The notes below the pieces were generated by a model. The model saw only the letters and a program-made list of their open reading frames with translations. It was not told the origin of the DNA and searched no databases. A stretch of 53,357 nt of DNA from Nostoc sp. NMS8. GTDB taxonomy: Bacteria > Cyanobacteriota > Cyanobacteriia > Cyanobacteriales > Nostocaceae. Both the position numbers and the translations under genes were made by a program. How positions within the stretch are numbered: position 1 is the stretch's first letter; each line of letters begins with the position of its first letter. Positions 18,053 to 26,990 of the stretch are shown in pieces. Where the stretch lies: contig NZ_JABXKK010000042.1 of NCBI RefSeq assembly GCF_017115045.1, positions 1-53,357 on the forward strand, in the 5' to 3' direction.

Positions 18053-19321
18053 AATACTGCTACCAATCTAAAGGGGAATGGGGACTGGGGACTAGGGACT
18101 AGGAGTTTTCCAAGGGAGCAATGCTCTAACAGTGAGGTTGAGAAGCAGGGGAGGCAGGGGAGGCAAGGGAGAGAAATAAATAAGTGTATTTAGGATTATT
18201 CGGGTCGTAAAAAATACTAAAATTTTCTCTTCACTTCCCCTGCTCCCCGTGCCTCCCCTGCTCTTTTCACGATGATCTCACTTTTTTGCGTTGCTCCCTT
18301 TTCCAATGTCCAATGCCCAGTCTCTTTTAAAGTAATATTCTTGCTTTGCCTTGTGTCCTAATTGTAGCAGTAGGTGTTTTTTGACGAAACTTTTGGCTAG
18401 TGCTAACTTGTCTGGGTAGTCTTGCTTGCAATGCTATACTGATTACCCAAGTCGATATCTAGAACTATTTTCTGGAAGTGCGCTCTAAATCTACAATAAT
18501 GGAGATAAGGTTCACCCTCGCTGCTTATTAAGCTGCTCACCTAATTGTTACCGATTCTACATGTGGGAAAATTGGGTTCACCGGCAGTTCCTCCTAGTTA
18601 AACATCAGAGTCTAATGGCGTAAAATTACCTTCACTCTAGACAATTAAACACTTGTAGTTTCCACGCCACTTGACGGCAGTTGCTCCACTTGGGGAGACC
18701 CCAAGACCGCACTGCCTCCTCCACTTGGGGAGACCCCAGACGCTCGCAGACTCGCTATCGGTTTTAGCGTCTCCCCTTCTCCCAAAGGAGAGGCTAACGC
18801 CAAGGGAGAAGACCTCCGGGTTCGGCAGTCCCCCAGACGCTCGGTCTGACGCTCGATGACTCGCTATCGCTGCGCCATCGCGCTTCGCGTCTCCCCTTGG
18901 GAGAAGACGGGGGCTGCCTCACCGCAGTGGCTCACCTGCATAGCGCTTTTGGGCAGCATGGATTCTCTAAACCCAGCTTCTCAAAAACCCGTCGCGTAAT
19001 TACCTAGCGGGGCTAAATTCTAATCAGGCGTGCAATCTTAAGTTTGGTTTAGGTGAAGGGACTTGAATGCAGGGAAATTCTGAGAGCATCTTGCAGTGAG
19101 AAGTTCGTAGACACCCAGAGTTGTCCGTGGGTCGGCTTCCTTTGCTCGAAACTGTGGGAGTATTTTCCCGCTTTTGCTAGGTCGGGCTTCCTTCTCTTAG
19201 AACTTAGGAAGTCTTGCTTCAGGGCAATTAGTTTCAACTTATTTCTGTAAGCCGTGAGGGTATACAGGAAAGAACCAGATTAAACAACAAATGATGTTTT
19301 GACCAAAGGTCGGTTCACTGC
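18053..19321. other. 1.27-kb repeat-rich non-coding region before the RNB-family gene
   Basis: 18070-18300 has GGGGACTGGGGACT and GGGGAGGCAGGGG tracts with their inverses. 18684-18703 and 18719-18738 are two exact copies of a 20-bp sequence beginning CTCCACTTGGGG, followed to about 18930 by GGAGACGC/GCGTCTCC inverted repeats. From about 19000 to 19260 several short hairpins occur in series, such as CCCG-N12-CGGG and CTTCC-N15-GGAAG. These could belong to a structured leader or an unrecognised RNA. The short open frames here look accidental. Confidence 0.4.
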
Positions 19322-21679
19322 ATGGAATTTTCAATCGCTACACTCCTTGCCAATTTCACCGATGATAAATTGGTAGCTCGGAAGGTTTTAGAAAAGAAGC
19401 TTGGCTGTGAAGATGAAAAAAGTTTACAAAAACTTCACATTGCCTTAGATGTTCTCGAAAAAATCGGTATTTTAGTGAAGGAACGGGGCAAGTACCGCCG
19501 TGTCTCAGAAGAGGGAATAATCGAGGCAAAACTCCGTTGTTCTAGTAAGGGCTTTTGCTTTGCTATTCAAGATGTAGAAGGCGCTGAGGATATTTACATC
19601 CGCGAAAGTCATCTGAGTAATGCTTGGAATGGCGATCGCGTTTTGGTAAGAGTTCTCAAAGAAGGCAGTCGCCGTCGCTCTCCTGAAGGGGAAGTAAAGC
19701 TGATTCTGGAACGTTCTAACCACACGTTACTGGCACGAATTAAGCAGGTGGAAACAGGTTTCCGGGCTGTGCCTTTAGACGATCGATTGCTGTTTGAACT
19801 CAAGATCCAACCTAACGAGGCAAAGTTAGAAGAAGCGATCGATCACCTGGTTCATGTGGAAGTTTTGCGTTATCCGTTGGCACAATATCCTCCCCTCGGT
19901 CGAGTCGTGCAAATCCTCGGTAGCGATGCCGAAGCTGCTGCTGATATAGATTTAGTTACGTGCAAACACGACCTTTCCCGGACTTTTCCAGATAATGTCG
20001 TTGAAGCAGCCGCCAGGTTGCCCAAAAAGCTGCTGAAAGCAGACCTGAAAAATCGGCTAGATTTACGTAATTTGTTTACTCTCACCATTGAAGGAGTAAA
20101 TGGCGGCGACACCAAATTTATCGAAAACGCTTTTAGTTTAGAAAAAAACTTAGCCGGAAATTGGCTTTTAGGCGTTCACATCACTGATGTTTCTCACTAT
20201 GTCCAACCTGATGAACCCCTAGATAGAGAAGCACTCAAACGCGGTAAATCAGTGTATTTGGGAGAATTGGTGTTGCCAATCTTGCCCCCAACGGTGGCAG
20301 AACGCTGTTCTTTAGTACCTGGGAGCGATCGCTTAACCATCTCTTTTTTAATTACCATTGATCCCAAATCGGGAGAAGTGTTGGAGTGGGAAATTCAACC
20401 CAGTGTAATCAATGTAGAGACTGCACTAAGTACTGAACTTGCTCAAGCAATTCTTACAGGTGAATCTCAAGATGAATCTCCCCAGGTTTCCCAAATACTG
20501 CAAGACCTCCAAGGCTTGCAAACAGCTGTGAAACAAGTGCGGTTAACTCGTGGTAGCCTTCAGTTAAATCTACCGCCTAGCCAAAACGCCTATTATGATG
20601 AGGGGATTTTAGGCACTGTGGTGGTGAATGATTTACCAGTGCGATCGCTACTCACGGAGTTGGTACTGTTAGTTAACCAACTATTTGCAACTCACTTAAA
20701 TGCCCTTGGGGTTCCTGCTATCTGGCGAGTCCAAGGCACTCCTGATGTTGAAGATGTCCAAGAAATGCTGAAATTGGCAGTCAATTTAGGCGTTGACCTC
20801 ACACTAGATCCAGAAGTTGATATCCAACCCTTAGATTACCAACATTTGACCACAGCTTTTGCCGAATCTCCCTCTGAGCAAGTTCTTACCTACTTATTAC
20901 AAGATACACTTAAACCGTCTGCGTACAGCACCACCAAAGGATCTCACTTTGGTCTGGCACTACCGCAATATGTCCACTTTAGCGCTCCCTTGCGGCGTTA
21001 CCCAGATTTGCTGATGCAGAGAGTGTATTACACCCTACTCGAAAACGGGCGCGATCGCCGCAATACCCGTGTGAGAGAACGTGTCAACCTGCGCCACTCC
21101 TCCAGCCACGAGGAAATTAACTGGAACGTTTTACCCCCAGAATTGCAACAAGAATTGCAAAGCGATTTGACTAGGGTAATTGTCCAAATCAACGACCGAG
21201 AAAAAGAAGTCCAAGAAGCTGAAGCTGATTTAGCCGGACTGCAAAAAGCCCAACTGATGAAGCAACGCATCGGTCAGGTATTTCAAGGCGTGATTACTGG
21301 GGTGCAATCCTACGGTTTCTTTGTGGAAATTGAAGTACCAGCCGCCGAGGTCGAGTCCAGCAGTAATCCGGGTGTGCCTTTGCGGGTAGAAGGATTGGTA
21401 CACGTGAGTTCCCTCAAAGATGATTGGTATGAATATCGCGCCAGACAACAAGCACTTTTTGGTCGCAAAAATCGCGCTTCTTATCGATTAGGCGATCGCG
21501 TCGCCGTGCAAGTTAAGAGTGTCGATTACTACCGTCAGCAAATCGATTTGGTAACGGTTGGCAGCGATGGCGTAGCTAAAAATCTAACTGCCAATGATTC
21601 CAATGAAGAGCTTTCAGACCTCTATTTACCAAATGACATTGAGCCTGATGACCTAGATTCTTACTCTGATGATGAGTAA
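19322..21679 (+). CDS. RNase II/R-family protein with altered catalytic motif
   Basis: A 785-residue protein with RNase R/II architecture: an N-terminal winged-helix and cold-shock region (1-200), a central RNB domain (about 245-600) and a C-terminal S1 RNA-binding domain (about 650-750, GVITGVQSYGFFVEIEV, EGLVHVSSL). Family members degrade RNA 3' to 5'. The RNB core is recognisable (GVHITDVSHYV, SVYLGELVLPILP, HFSAPLRRYPDLL). However, the metal-binding segment that normally reads like TID-x5-D-x-DDA is here TIEGVNGGDTKFIENA (255-270). At most one of the four conserved aspartates (D263) remains. It is therefore possibly a catalytically weak or dead RNA-binding relative, similar in layout to cyanobacterial Zam. 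Its stop is 17 bp before ubiX. Confidence 0.85.
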   Translation: MEFSIATLLANFTDDKLVARKVLEKKLGCEDEKSLQKLHIALDVLEKIGILVKERGKYRRVSEEGIIEAKLRCSSKGFCFAIQDVEGAEDIYIRESHLSNAWNGDRVLVRVLKEGSRRRSPEGEVKLILERSNHTLLARIKQVETGFRAVPLDDRLLFELKIQPNEAKLEEAIDHLVHVEVLRYPLAQYPPLGRVVQILGSDAEAAADIDLVTCKHDLSRTFPDNVVEAAARLPKKLLKADLKNRLDLRNLFTLTIEGVNGGDTKFIENAFSLEKNLAGNWLLGVHITDVSHYVQPDEPLDREALKRGKSVYLGELVLPILPPTVAERCSLVPGSDRLTISFLITIDPKSGEVLEWEIQPSVINVETALSTELAQAILTGESQDESPQVSQILQDLQGLQTAVKQVRLTRGSLQLNLPPSQNAYYDEGILGTVVVNDLPVRSLLTELVLLVNQLFATHLNALGVPAIWRVQGTPDVEDVQEMLKLAVNLGVDLTLDPEVDIQPLDYQHLTTAFAESPSEQVLTYLLQDTLKPSAYSTTKGSHFGLALPQYVHFSAPLRRYPDLLMQRVYYTLLENGRDRRNTRVRERVNLRHSSSHEEINWNVLPPELQQELQSDLTRVIVQINDREKEVQEAEADLAGLQKAQLMKQRIGQVFQGVITGVQSYGFFVEIEVPAAEVESSSNPGVPLRVEGLVHVSSLKDDWYEYRARQQALFGRKNRASYRLGDRVAVQVKSVDYYRQQIDLVTVGSDGVAKNLTANDSNEELSDLYLPNDIEPDDLDSYSDDE

Positions 21680-21696
21680 AATTAACTACGTTTTAC

Positions 21697-22317
21697 GTGT
21701 CAAATAACACTAAGCCTTTAATTTTAGGCGTATCGGGCGCATCTGGCCTGATTTACGCTGTTCGCGCGATCAAATTTTTGCTAGAAGCGGAGTATAGCAT
21801 TGAATTGGTCGCCTCTAAATCAACTTACATGGTTTGGCAGTCAGAACAGGAAATTCGGATGCCACCAGAACCAACCGGGCAAGAACAATTCTGGCGAGAG
21901 CAAGCTGGTGTTGCACTTGCGGGTAAACTACGCTGTCATCCTTGGAGCGATGTTGGAGCCGGGATTGCTAGTGGTTCCTTTGCCACTCTGGGGATGATGA
22001 TTATTCCATGCAGCATGAGTACAGTGGCAAAACTAGCAGTTGGCTTGAGTTCCGATTTACTAGAACGGGCTGCGGATGTCCAACTCAAAGAAGGGCGAAA
22101 GCTGGTCATTGTCCCGCGTGAAACCCCTTTTAGCCTCATCCACCTACGTAACTTAACTTCTTTAGCAGAAGTTGGAGTTAGAGTTGTCCCCGCTATTCCC
22201 GCCTGGTATCACAATCCCCAAACCATCGAGGATTTAGTTGATTTTGTAGTTGCCCGTGCTTTAGATCAACTAGATATTGACTGTATCCCAATTCAGCGGT
22301 GGCAAGGTCGTCGCTAA
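21697..22317 (+). CDS. ubiX: Flavin prenyltransferase UbiX
   Basis: UbiX makes prenylated FMN, the cofactor of UbiD-type decarboxylases; in cyanobacteria this serves plastoquinone-type ring decarboxylation. The 206-residue protein has the FMN-binding opening LGVSGASGL (10-18), IIPCSMSTVAKLA at mid-length and the VPRETPFS phosphate-binding motif, in family order. Translation starts at a GTG 17 bp after the stop of the RNB-family gene, and no terminator lies between, so the two are probably co-transcribed. Confidence 0.93.
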   Translation: MSNNTKPLILGVSGASGLIYAVRAIKFLLEAEYSIELVASKSTYMVWQSEQEIRMPPEPTGQEQFWREQAGVALAGKLRCHPWSDVGAGIASGSFATLGMMIIPCSMSTVAKLAVGLSSDLLERAADVQLKEGRKLVIVPRETPFSLIHLRNLTSLAEVGVRVVPAIPAWYHNPQTIEDLVDFVVARALDQLDIDCIPIQRWQGRR

Positions 22318-22375
22318 CGTCCTGAATGGATTCTATTGTAAATTTCACAATAGTCCTAAAAAGGTAATGATAGAG

Positions 22376-22479
22376 ATGGCTGATAGTGTCAGTAGTCAGT
22401 GAACAGTAATTAGCGAAGAGTAATCAGACTGATAACTGACAACTGACAACTGACCACTGATAATTGACAACTGACAAAA
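22376..22479. repeat. Short tandem heptanucleotide repeat (AACTGAC type)
   Basis: Degenerate then regular copies of AACTGACA/AACTGACC, with variants ACCACTGATAATTG, run up to 6 bp before the LapA-like gene's ATG. Repeat length here will affect the distance from promoter to gene. Confidence 0.75.
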
Positions 22480-22484
22480 TTGCT

Positions 22485-23183
22485 ATGGCTGTAATTCGCT
22501 TAATTCTATTGGTGGCAGTACTGGGAGGACTCACGCTGTTGTTAGTCCAAAATTTCTCACCTGCCCTATCGCTAGTATTTTTGGGCGCGCGAACTCAACC
22601 ATTACCACTAGCGATATGGATTTTGTTCAGTACTACCACTGGTGCTTTCACATCTATATTGATTGCTACCTTATTCAAATTATCGAATTATTTTCCGGGA
22701 GGACAACGCCAAACCCCTAACAGGGCAACCGCCGCTTCAACTCGTACCAAGGCAACCCGGAGAGAAGAACCGACATCTCGTCCTGCCAGTCCTCCACCAC
22801 CAGCTAGTAAAAAAGAAGAGCCTAGCAGTGAGGTATTTGATGATTGGGAGACAAATAGTAGTGGAGATGATTGGAACTTTGATGAAAATTCCGAGGAAGC
22901 GCCTACCCCTAATCCTCAAGCTCAACAGCCTAGAGATTCAACAACTTACGAACGTCAATCAGAAGCCAAAAGTACTTCTCGGTCTGGTTCAGTTTACTCC
23001 TATAGCTACCGCGAGCCAAAAAATACAGCTGCGGGAAAAACTGAATCAATTTACGATGCTGATTATCGGGTAATCATCCCCCCTCATCAGCCGCCGGCTA
23101 CCAATCAAGCGGATGATGATGATTGGGAATTTTTTGAAGATGATGATGATTTTGAGGATGATGGTAAACGCCCCCGTCGGTGA
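22485..23183 (+). CDS. LapA-domain (DUF1049) membrane protein with acidic tail
   Basis: A 232-residue protein. Two membrane helices (about 3-25 and 40-62) form the LapA/DUF1049 domain, including LLVQNFSPALSLVFLG. The remaining 160 residues are disordered and strongly acidic, with three DDWxF-like repeats (DDWETN, DDWNFDEN, DDDDWEFFEDDDD) and a basic PRR end. The repeated DDW motifs may be a docking tail; no partner can be named. The frame opens at a TTG inside the heptamer repeat; the ATG at 22485 is the credible start. Confidence 0.7.
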   Translation: MAVIRLILLVAVLGGLTLLLVQNFSPALSLVFLGARTQPLPLAIWILFSTTTGAFTSILIATLFKLSNYFPGGQRQTPNRATAASTRTKATRREEPTSRPASPPPPASKKEEPSSEVFDDWETNSSGDDWNFDENSEEAPTPNPQAQQPRDSTTYERQSEAKSTSRSGSVYSYSYREPKNTAAGKTESIYDADYRVIIPPHQPPATNQADDDDWEFFEDDDDFEDDGKRPRR

Positions 23184-23202
23184 GATATAGCAGGCTACAT
23201 CT

Positions 23203-23397
23203 CTACTTAATGCCACACCGCTCTCTAGACTCCTGCTTGACCTTACCAGTCATGGCAGCTTCCTGCAAAGTCATGAAAGCATTAAAATCTTCCAGGTCAT
23301 ATCGGGTAGTCAACAGTTGTCGTAGTTGATCTTCAGCTTCCAGTGTCAAATAGCCAGTTGCTAAAGCTCTTTCTACAACGTCACGAATTCGAGTCAT
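23203..23397 (-). CDS. Small conserved cyanobacterial hypothetical protein
   Basis: A 64-residue mostly helical soluble protein: TRIRDVVERALATGYLTLEA, then EDQLRQLLTTRYDLEDF. Its composition and spacing look like the short cyanobacterial proteins of unknown function found in many Nostocales. Two upstream ATGs are in frame (23415, 23430), but the ATG at 23397 has the strong ribosome site GAGGTG 6 nt before it, which decides the start. It is convergent with the LapA-like gene. Confidence 0.65.
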   Translation of the reverse strand: MTRIRDVVERALATGYLTLEAEDQLRQLLTTRYDLEDFNAFMTLQEAAMTGKVKQESRERCGIK

Positions 23398-24125
23398 GGT
23401 TGACACCTCATTCATACTATATTTATTCATTCAGGCTTATTGGGGTGAAATATGCAGTAGTCTTTGTGTCGAAACTTCAATTTTGTAAGTTGTTTTAGAG
23501 CGATCGCAGCAAATAAGTCATGGTTTACACCTTTATCAAAAACATTTAATTGAGCAAGGCTTGTTATAACTGAACTTTTAGAAAAACCATACTGTCCTTT
23601 TAGAAACACAGTATTGTGTATACTTAAAATTATCCACCAGAGAAAAAACCCTGATTATTTAGATAGACAGATATTGTTTGGATAAAGTTTCAAACAAGCT
23701 ACGTTAATTTTTTTGTTAAGTATCGCGATCGCTATCCAGCAATTACCAAGTTACCTCAGGAAATTTACTATATTCTTTACTAAATCATCATTTATTACTT
23801 ATGAAAATTTCACAGAAGAATGGTTAATTTTTTGTACGAGTTACTTTAAATACATTAATAGCAGTAATAACAGCAGTTAATTCCGATCAAATAAGAGGTG
23901 AATTTGTATTATTTAAAAATAATTGAAAGTTATAAAAGTTATACGTAAATTTGATATCCGCAAAGGAAAAAGCCTTGAGATACGTTGAAAATAAATTTCT
24001 CAGAGGTTTAGTTTATGGTTGTATTCCTGCGGAAATTGCTAATGTCGCAGTTGAAAATCGTAGTAGCAATACTATGTAGAGTTATCTTTTGAATTGATTA
24101 TATAATACGCGTAGGTATGACATTT
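23398..24125. other. AT-rich non-coding region
   Basis: About 730 bp with no convincing gene. A short frame on the plus strand (about 23951-24079) could encode ISAKEKALRYVENKFLRG followed by LVYGCIPAEIANVA, which looks protein-like. It has only a TTG start and no ribosome site, so it may be a relic. A minus-strand frame at 23427-23609 lacks any family resemblance. Confidence 0.3.
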
Positions 24126-24467
24126 TCATCTAAGTGGGATCGAATTTTTTGTATTATTTCGATTCTTTAGTTTTTCTTGCAGAATCGAAGGAGTTTGAGC
24201 CTGTACTTCTCTGATGAAGGCTTCTCTTTCTGCAATTTCTTGCCTGATATCATTTTGATGATCGTGGTAATAAGCTAGAGTAGCATAGACATCAGCTAAA
24301 GTGATACTGGGATAATGATCAACGATTTCGTCAGGGGAAAGTCCCATCCCTTCATGCCAAATCACAATATCTTGCACTCTAATTCGGTGTCCAGCAATGC
24401 GCGGTTTACCCCCGCACACACCTAGAGTAATTTCGATGTGTTCTGAGATTACTGGTATCTTAGACAT
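24126..24467 (-). CDS. DUF433 protein (antitoxin-like)
   Basis: A 113-residue protein carrying the DUF433 winged-helix-like domain (about 8-80): GVCGGKPRIAGHRIRVQDIV, then SPDEIVDHYPSITLADVYAT and LAYYHDH. In many bacteria DUF433 proteins sit beside a DUF5615/PIN-type toxin and act as antitoxin and repressor. Here no toxin gene is adjacent, and the protein has a longer C-terminal helix than usual. It may be a solitary remnant of a toxin-antitoxin pair. The ATG at 24467 is chosen over a GTG five codons upstream that is too close to AGGAG. Confidence 0.8.
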   Translation of the reverse strand: MSKIPVISEHIEITLGVCGGKPRIAGHRIRVQDIVIWHEGMGLSPDEIVDHYPSITLADVYATLAYYHDHQNDIRQEIAEREAFIREVQAQTPSILQEKLKNRNNTKNSIPLR

Positions 24468-24639
24468 CTTATCGAGAAACACTCCTATAAGAACAAATTA
24501 TATTCTAATTATCAGCTTATTAGCGATCGCTTTTTCAGTCGCAGCTTAAGCCAGGCATTGCTTGAATACGCACGTATGAGTCGTTAAGTCTATAATTTGA
24601 AACTGTGACTCAAAACTCATAATTGGAGCGAATCGACTG

Positions 24640-25185
24640 GTGAGCAGCTTATTACAAGGAGTCAACCTGTACTTAATTGGGATTATGGGCGTTGGTAAGA
24701 CGACAGTAGGGCGCTTACTAGCAAAGGAATTGGGTTATGGATTTGTGGATACCGATGATGTCATTGCCCAAGCGACAGGTAAATCTATCAATCAGTTATT
24801 TGCCCAAGTTGGTGAAGCAGAGTTTCGGCAGTTAGAAAGCGACGTACTTTCACAAATTTGTGCTTTTACAAAGTTGACTATAGCAACTGGTGGGGGAATT
24901 GTTCTGCGGCGAGAAAACTGGGGTTACTTGCACCACGGTTTGATAGTGTGGCTAGATGCGCCAGTGGATATAATTTACAACCGTTTAGCTGAGGATACCA
25001 CAAGACCACTGCTACAAGACGTTGATCCTCAAGGTAAATTGCGATCGCTCCTCGAACAACGAACACCACTTTATTCTCAAGCCGATTTGCACATCATTGA
25101 GCGAGAAGGAGATAAACCTGAAGATGTTGCCAAGCGAATACTTGAGGGAATTCCTAGCATCCTGAAAACACAAGTTTCTCATTAA
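24640..25185 (+). CDS. aroK: Shikimate kinase
   Basis: AroK phosphorylates shikimate with ATP in aromatic amino acid synthesis. The 181-residue protein has Walker A GIMGVGKTT (14-22), the shikimate-binding acid in DTDD (37-40), the FRQLE segment, GGG (84-86) and the lid arginine in DTTRPLLQ. Translation starts with GTG; TTGGAG lies upstream. The final 150 bp of this gene are partly duplicated 780 bp downstream, on the other side of xisH-xisI. Confidence 0.93.
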   Translation: MSSLLQGVNLYLIGIMGVGKTTVGRLLAKELGYGFVDTDDVIAQATGKSINQLFAQVGEAEFRQLESDVLSQICAFTKLTIATGGGIVLRRENWGYLHHGLIVWLDAPVDIIYNRLAEDTTRPLLQDVDPQGKLRSLLEQRTPLYSQADLHIIEREGDKPEDVAKRILEGIPSILKTQVSH

Positions 25186-25224
25186 TGGGGAATATCAAAT
25201 TTAAAAAGGATATTTTTACTAACT

Positions 25225-25641
25225 GTGTCTGCAAAAGATATTTTTCATGAATCAGTTAAAAAAGCTTTGCAAAAAGAACAATGGATCATTACAAGCGATC
25301 CATTAAAGTTTAAATTTGGGGAAGTCAACTTCCAAATTGATTTAGGTGCTGAGAAAATAATTGCCGCAGAAAAAGGAAATGAAAAAATAGCAATTGAAAT
25401 AAAAAGTTTTTTAAATCCCTCCGCAATTACAGATTTTTACTCCGCTTTGGGACAATTCCTTAGTTACCGTATAGCATTAGCAGGACATGAACCAGAGCGA
25501 GTATTATATTTAGCAGTTCCATTGGATACTTACAAAATATTTTTTCAACTTGAATTTACTAAAACTGCGATAAAACAGTATCAGGTGTTGTTAATTGTTT
25601 ATGATCCGGAAAATGAGGTGATTGTACAGTGGATAAACTAG
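25225..25641 (+). CDS. xisH: XisH-family protein, PD-(D/E)xK nuclease-like
   Basis: XisH was first described as one of the factors that control excision of the fdxN element during heterocyst development in Anabaena; many copies exist outside that element. The 138-residue protein shows an endonuclease-like core: D39 (FQIDLGAEK) and E58-x-K60 (KIAIEIK), the spacing of PD-(D/E)xK enzymes. GTG start, with AAGGA about 15 nt upstream. Its last 13 bp overlap xisI, so the two are translationally coupled. No XisF-type recombinase gene is in the window, so its role here is unknown. Confidence 0.9.
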   Translation: MSAKDIFHESVKKALQKEQWIITSDPLKFKFGEVNFQIDLGAEKIIAAEKGNEKIAIEIKSFLNPSAITDFYSALGQFLSYRIALAGHEPERVLYLAVPLDTYKIFFQLEFTKTAIKQYQVLLIVYDPENEVIVQWIN

Positions 25642-25964
25642 CAAAATATCAAGAGTACGTTAAAACATTGTTGACAAACTATGCCAGTGATGATGTCTCG
25701 GATAACAATGTAGAAGTCCAACTGATTTTAGACACAGAACGCAATCATTATCAATGGATGAATGTCGGTTGGCAAGGATTTAATCGTATTTATCGATGCG
25801 TGATCCATTTTGATATTAAAGATGGCAAAATCTGGCTGCAACAGAACTTAACCGATCGCAATCCAGCAGAGGAATTAGTGATGATGGGAGTAGCACGAGA
25901 GGATATTGTCTTGGGTTTACAAGCTCCATACAAGCGTCAGTATACAGATTATGGCGTAGCGTAG
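25629..25964 (+). CDS. xisI: XisI-family protein, partner of XisH
   Basis: A 111-residue protein of the XisI family, nearly always encoded directly after XisH. Recognisable segments are LILDTERNHYQWMNVGWQG, HFDIKDGKIWLQQN and the C-terminal LGLQAPYKRQYTDYGVA. It starts at a GTG inside the xisH 3' end, with GAGGTG 8 nt upstream. The tight overlap with a nuclease-like partner resembles a toxin-antitoxin arrangement, which is inference. The aroK 3'-end copy begins at the very next base after its stop codon. Confidence 0.9.
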   Translation: MDKLAKYQEYVKTLLTNYASDDVSDNNVEVQLILDTERNHYQWMNVGWQGFNRIYRCVIHFDIKDGKIWLQQNLTDRNPAEELVMMGVAREDIVLGLQAPYKRQYTDYGVA

Positions 25965-26056
25965 TGCGATCGCTCCTCTAACAACGAAGATCACTTTACT
26001 CTCAGCGAATACTTGAAGCAATTCCTAATGTTCTCAAAACACAAGTTTCTCATTAA
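25965..26056 (+). pseudogene. Degraded copy of the aroK 3' end
   Basis: TGCGATCGCTCCTC and the following sequence to CACAAGTTTCTCATTAA match the last 150 bp of aroK, with about 54 bp missing in the middle and several substitutions. It starts immediately after the xisI TAG and keeps the same orientation as aroK. Together with the genuine aroK end, it brackets xisH-xisI as a direct repeat. Confidence 0.82.
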
Positions 26057-26067
26057 GAATACTTAAG

Positions 26068-26670
26068 TTACCAAATTTTGCCCATCCGTAAGATAAACCC
26101 TGGTAATTCTGGATTACCCGTAACTGCTTCGGGATTTTCCAAAACTTCAACTTCTTGATTCGGACGGTAAATGTAGACTTTTCGATTCTGCCGATCAATT
26201 AACCAGCCTAGTGATGCACCGTTATCGATGTACTCCTGCATTTTCTCTTGTAATTTTATTAGGCGGTCGCTGGAAGAACGTAACTCAATCACAAAGCTGG
26301 GACAAATTGGTGCAAATGAGGCTTTTTGTGCATCTGTTAAGGTATTCCAACGCTCCAGTTCAATCCAAGAAGCATCAGGGGAACGCATCGCTCCATTGGG
26401 TAGCGTAAAACCTGTACTGGAGTCAAAGCCTATGCCAGTGCCATCTTGTTCAGTCCAATACCCAAGCTGTGCAGCAATGTTAAAGTTACGGTTGCCCGTA
26501 TCTGAGAAAGCTGGTGGCATAATGATGACTTCCCCATTAGCAGTGCGCTCGATTCGCAAATCTCCATTGGCTTGGCAGAATTCGTAGAACTGCTCATTTG
26601 TCATCTGCACAAGAGAGGGGAAATTTACCGTTAGGGGTGTGCTTTCAGTTTGAATTAGCAGCGTGGTCAT
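26068..26670 (-). CDS. Uma2-family (DUF820) endonuclease-like protein
   Basis: A 200-residue member of the very large cyanobacterial Uma2 family, which has a PD-(D/E)xK restriction-endonuclease fold. The motif order fits: RIERTANGEVIIMPP near the N-terminus, SPDASWIELERW carrying the active-site aspartate, and FVIELRSSSDR (E-x-R in place of the usual E-x-K), followed by a KMQEYIDNGASLGWLID helix. The biological role of these proteins is unsettled. Two ATGs are in frame; the second (26670) has AGGGA 6 nt upstream and is preferred. Confidence 0.88.
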   Translation of the reverse strand: MTTLLIQTESTPLTVNFPSLVQMTNEQFYEFCQANGDLRIERTANGEVIIMPPAFSDTGNRNFNIAAQLGYWTEQDGTGIGFDSSTGFTLPNGAMRSPDASWIELERWNTLTDAQKASFAPICPSFVIELRSSSDRLIKLQEKMQEYIDNGASLGWLIDRQNRKVYIYRPNQEVEVLENPEAVTGNPELPGFILRMGKIW

Positions 26671-26846
26671 TTTCATTCCCTAGCTTCAGCCGAATGATTT
26701 CAATTTTAGAGGTTTGAAGGAGCGATCGCTTGCTTGTTATGTCGGGTAATCTGGCAACAGTGATTTATTTAGTATTAGTTATTCCCAACACTACCATCAG
26801 GCATAATAGTTGTACTGAAATATTGCTCCTTCCAGATTTGCACCAT

Positions 26847-26921
26847 CTAAACTTGATATTGCAAGTCTTCAGGCATAACTTTTAATTCTTCAATTAGCCG
26901 CAGGGTAATCGGTGTATCCAT
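26847..26921 (-). pseudogene. Fragment of a DUF2281/VapB-like antitoxin gene
   Basis: A 24-codon frame, MDTPITLRLIEELKVMPEDL plus four residues, resembles the start of short cyanobacterial antitoxins of the DUF2281 type. It stops early, and the downstream DNA gives no continuation in frame. The upstream DNA lacks a ribosome site. Probably a truncated relic. Confidence 0.35.
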
Positions 26922-26990
26922 ATATATCTTGATAATTTTCGATTCGGCTTGCTAGTCTTTCTTTTATGGTGGTAAAATCGCAATTCCTTG

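Noticed and set aside
18671..18859. 62-codon frame within the G+C-rich repeats
   Set aside because: It consists of dispersed repeat sequence (GGGGAGACCCC units), and its translation is low-complexity.
19049..19250. Overlapping 62- and 65-codon frames on both strands
   Set aside because: Both are short, lack ribosome sites and family resemblance, and coincide with a series of hairpins, which suits RNA structure better than coding.
23427..23609. 60-codon minus-strand frame upstream of the small conserved protein
   Set aside because: It overlaps the AT-rich leader of the gene at 23203-23397, has no ribosome site and no family resemblance.
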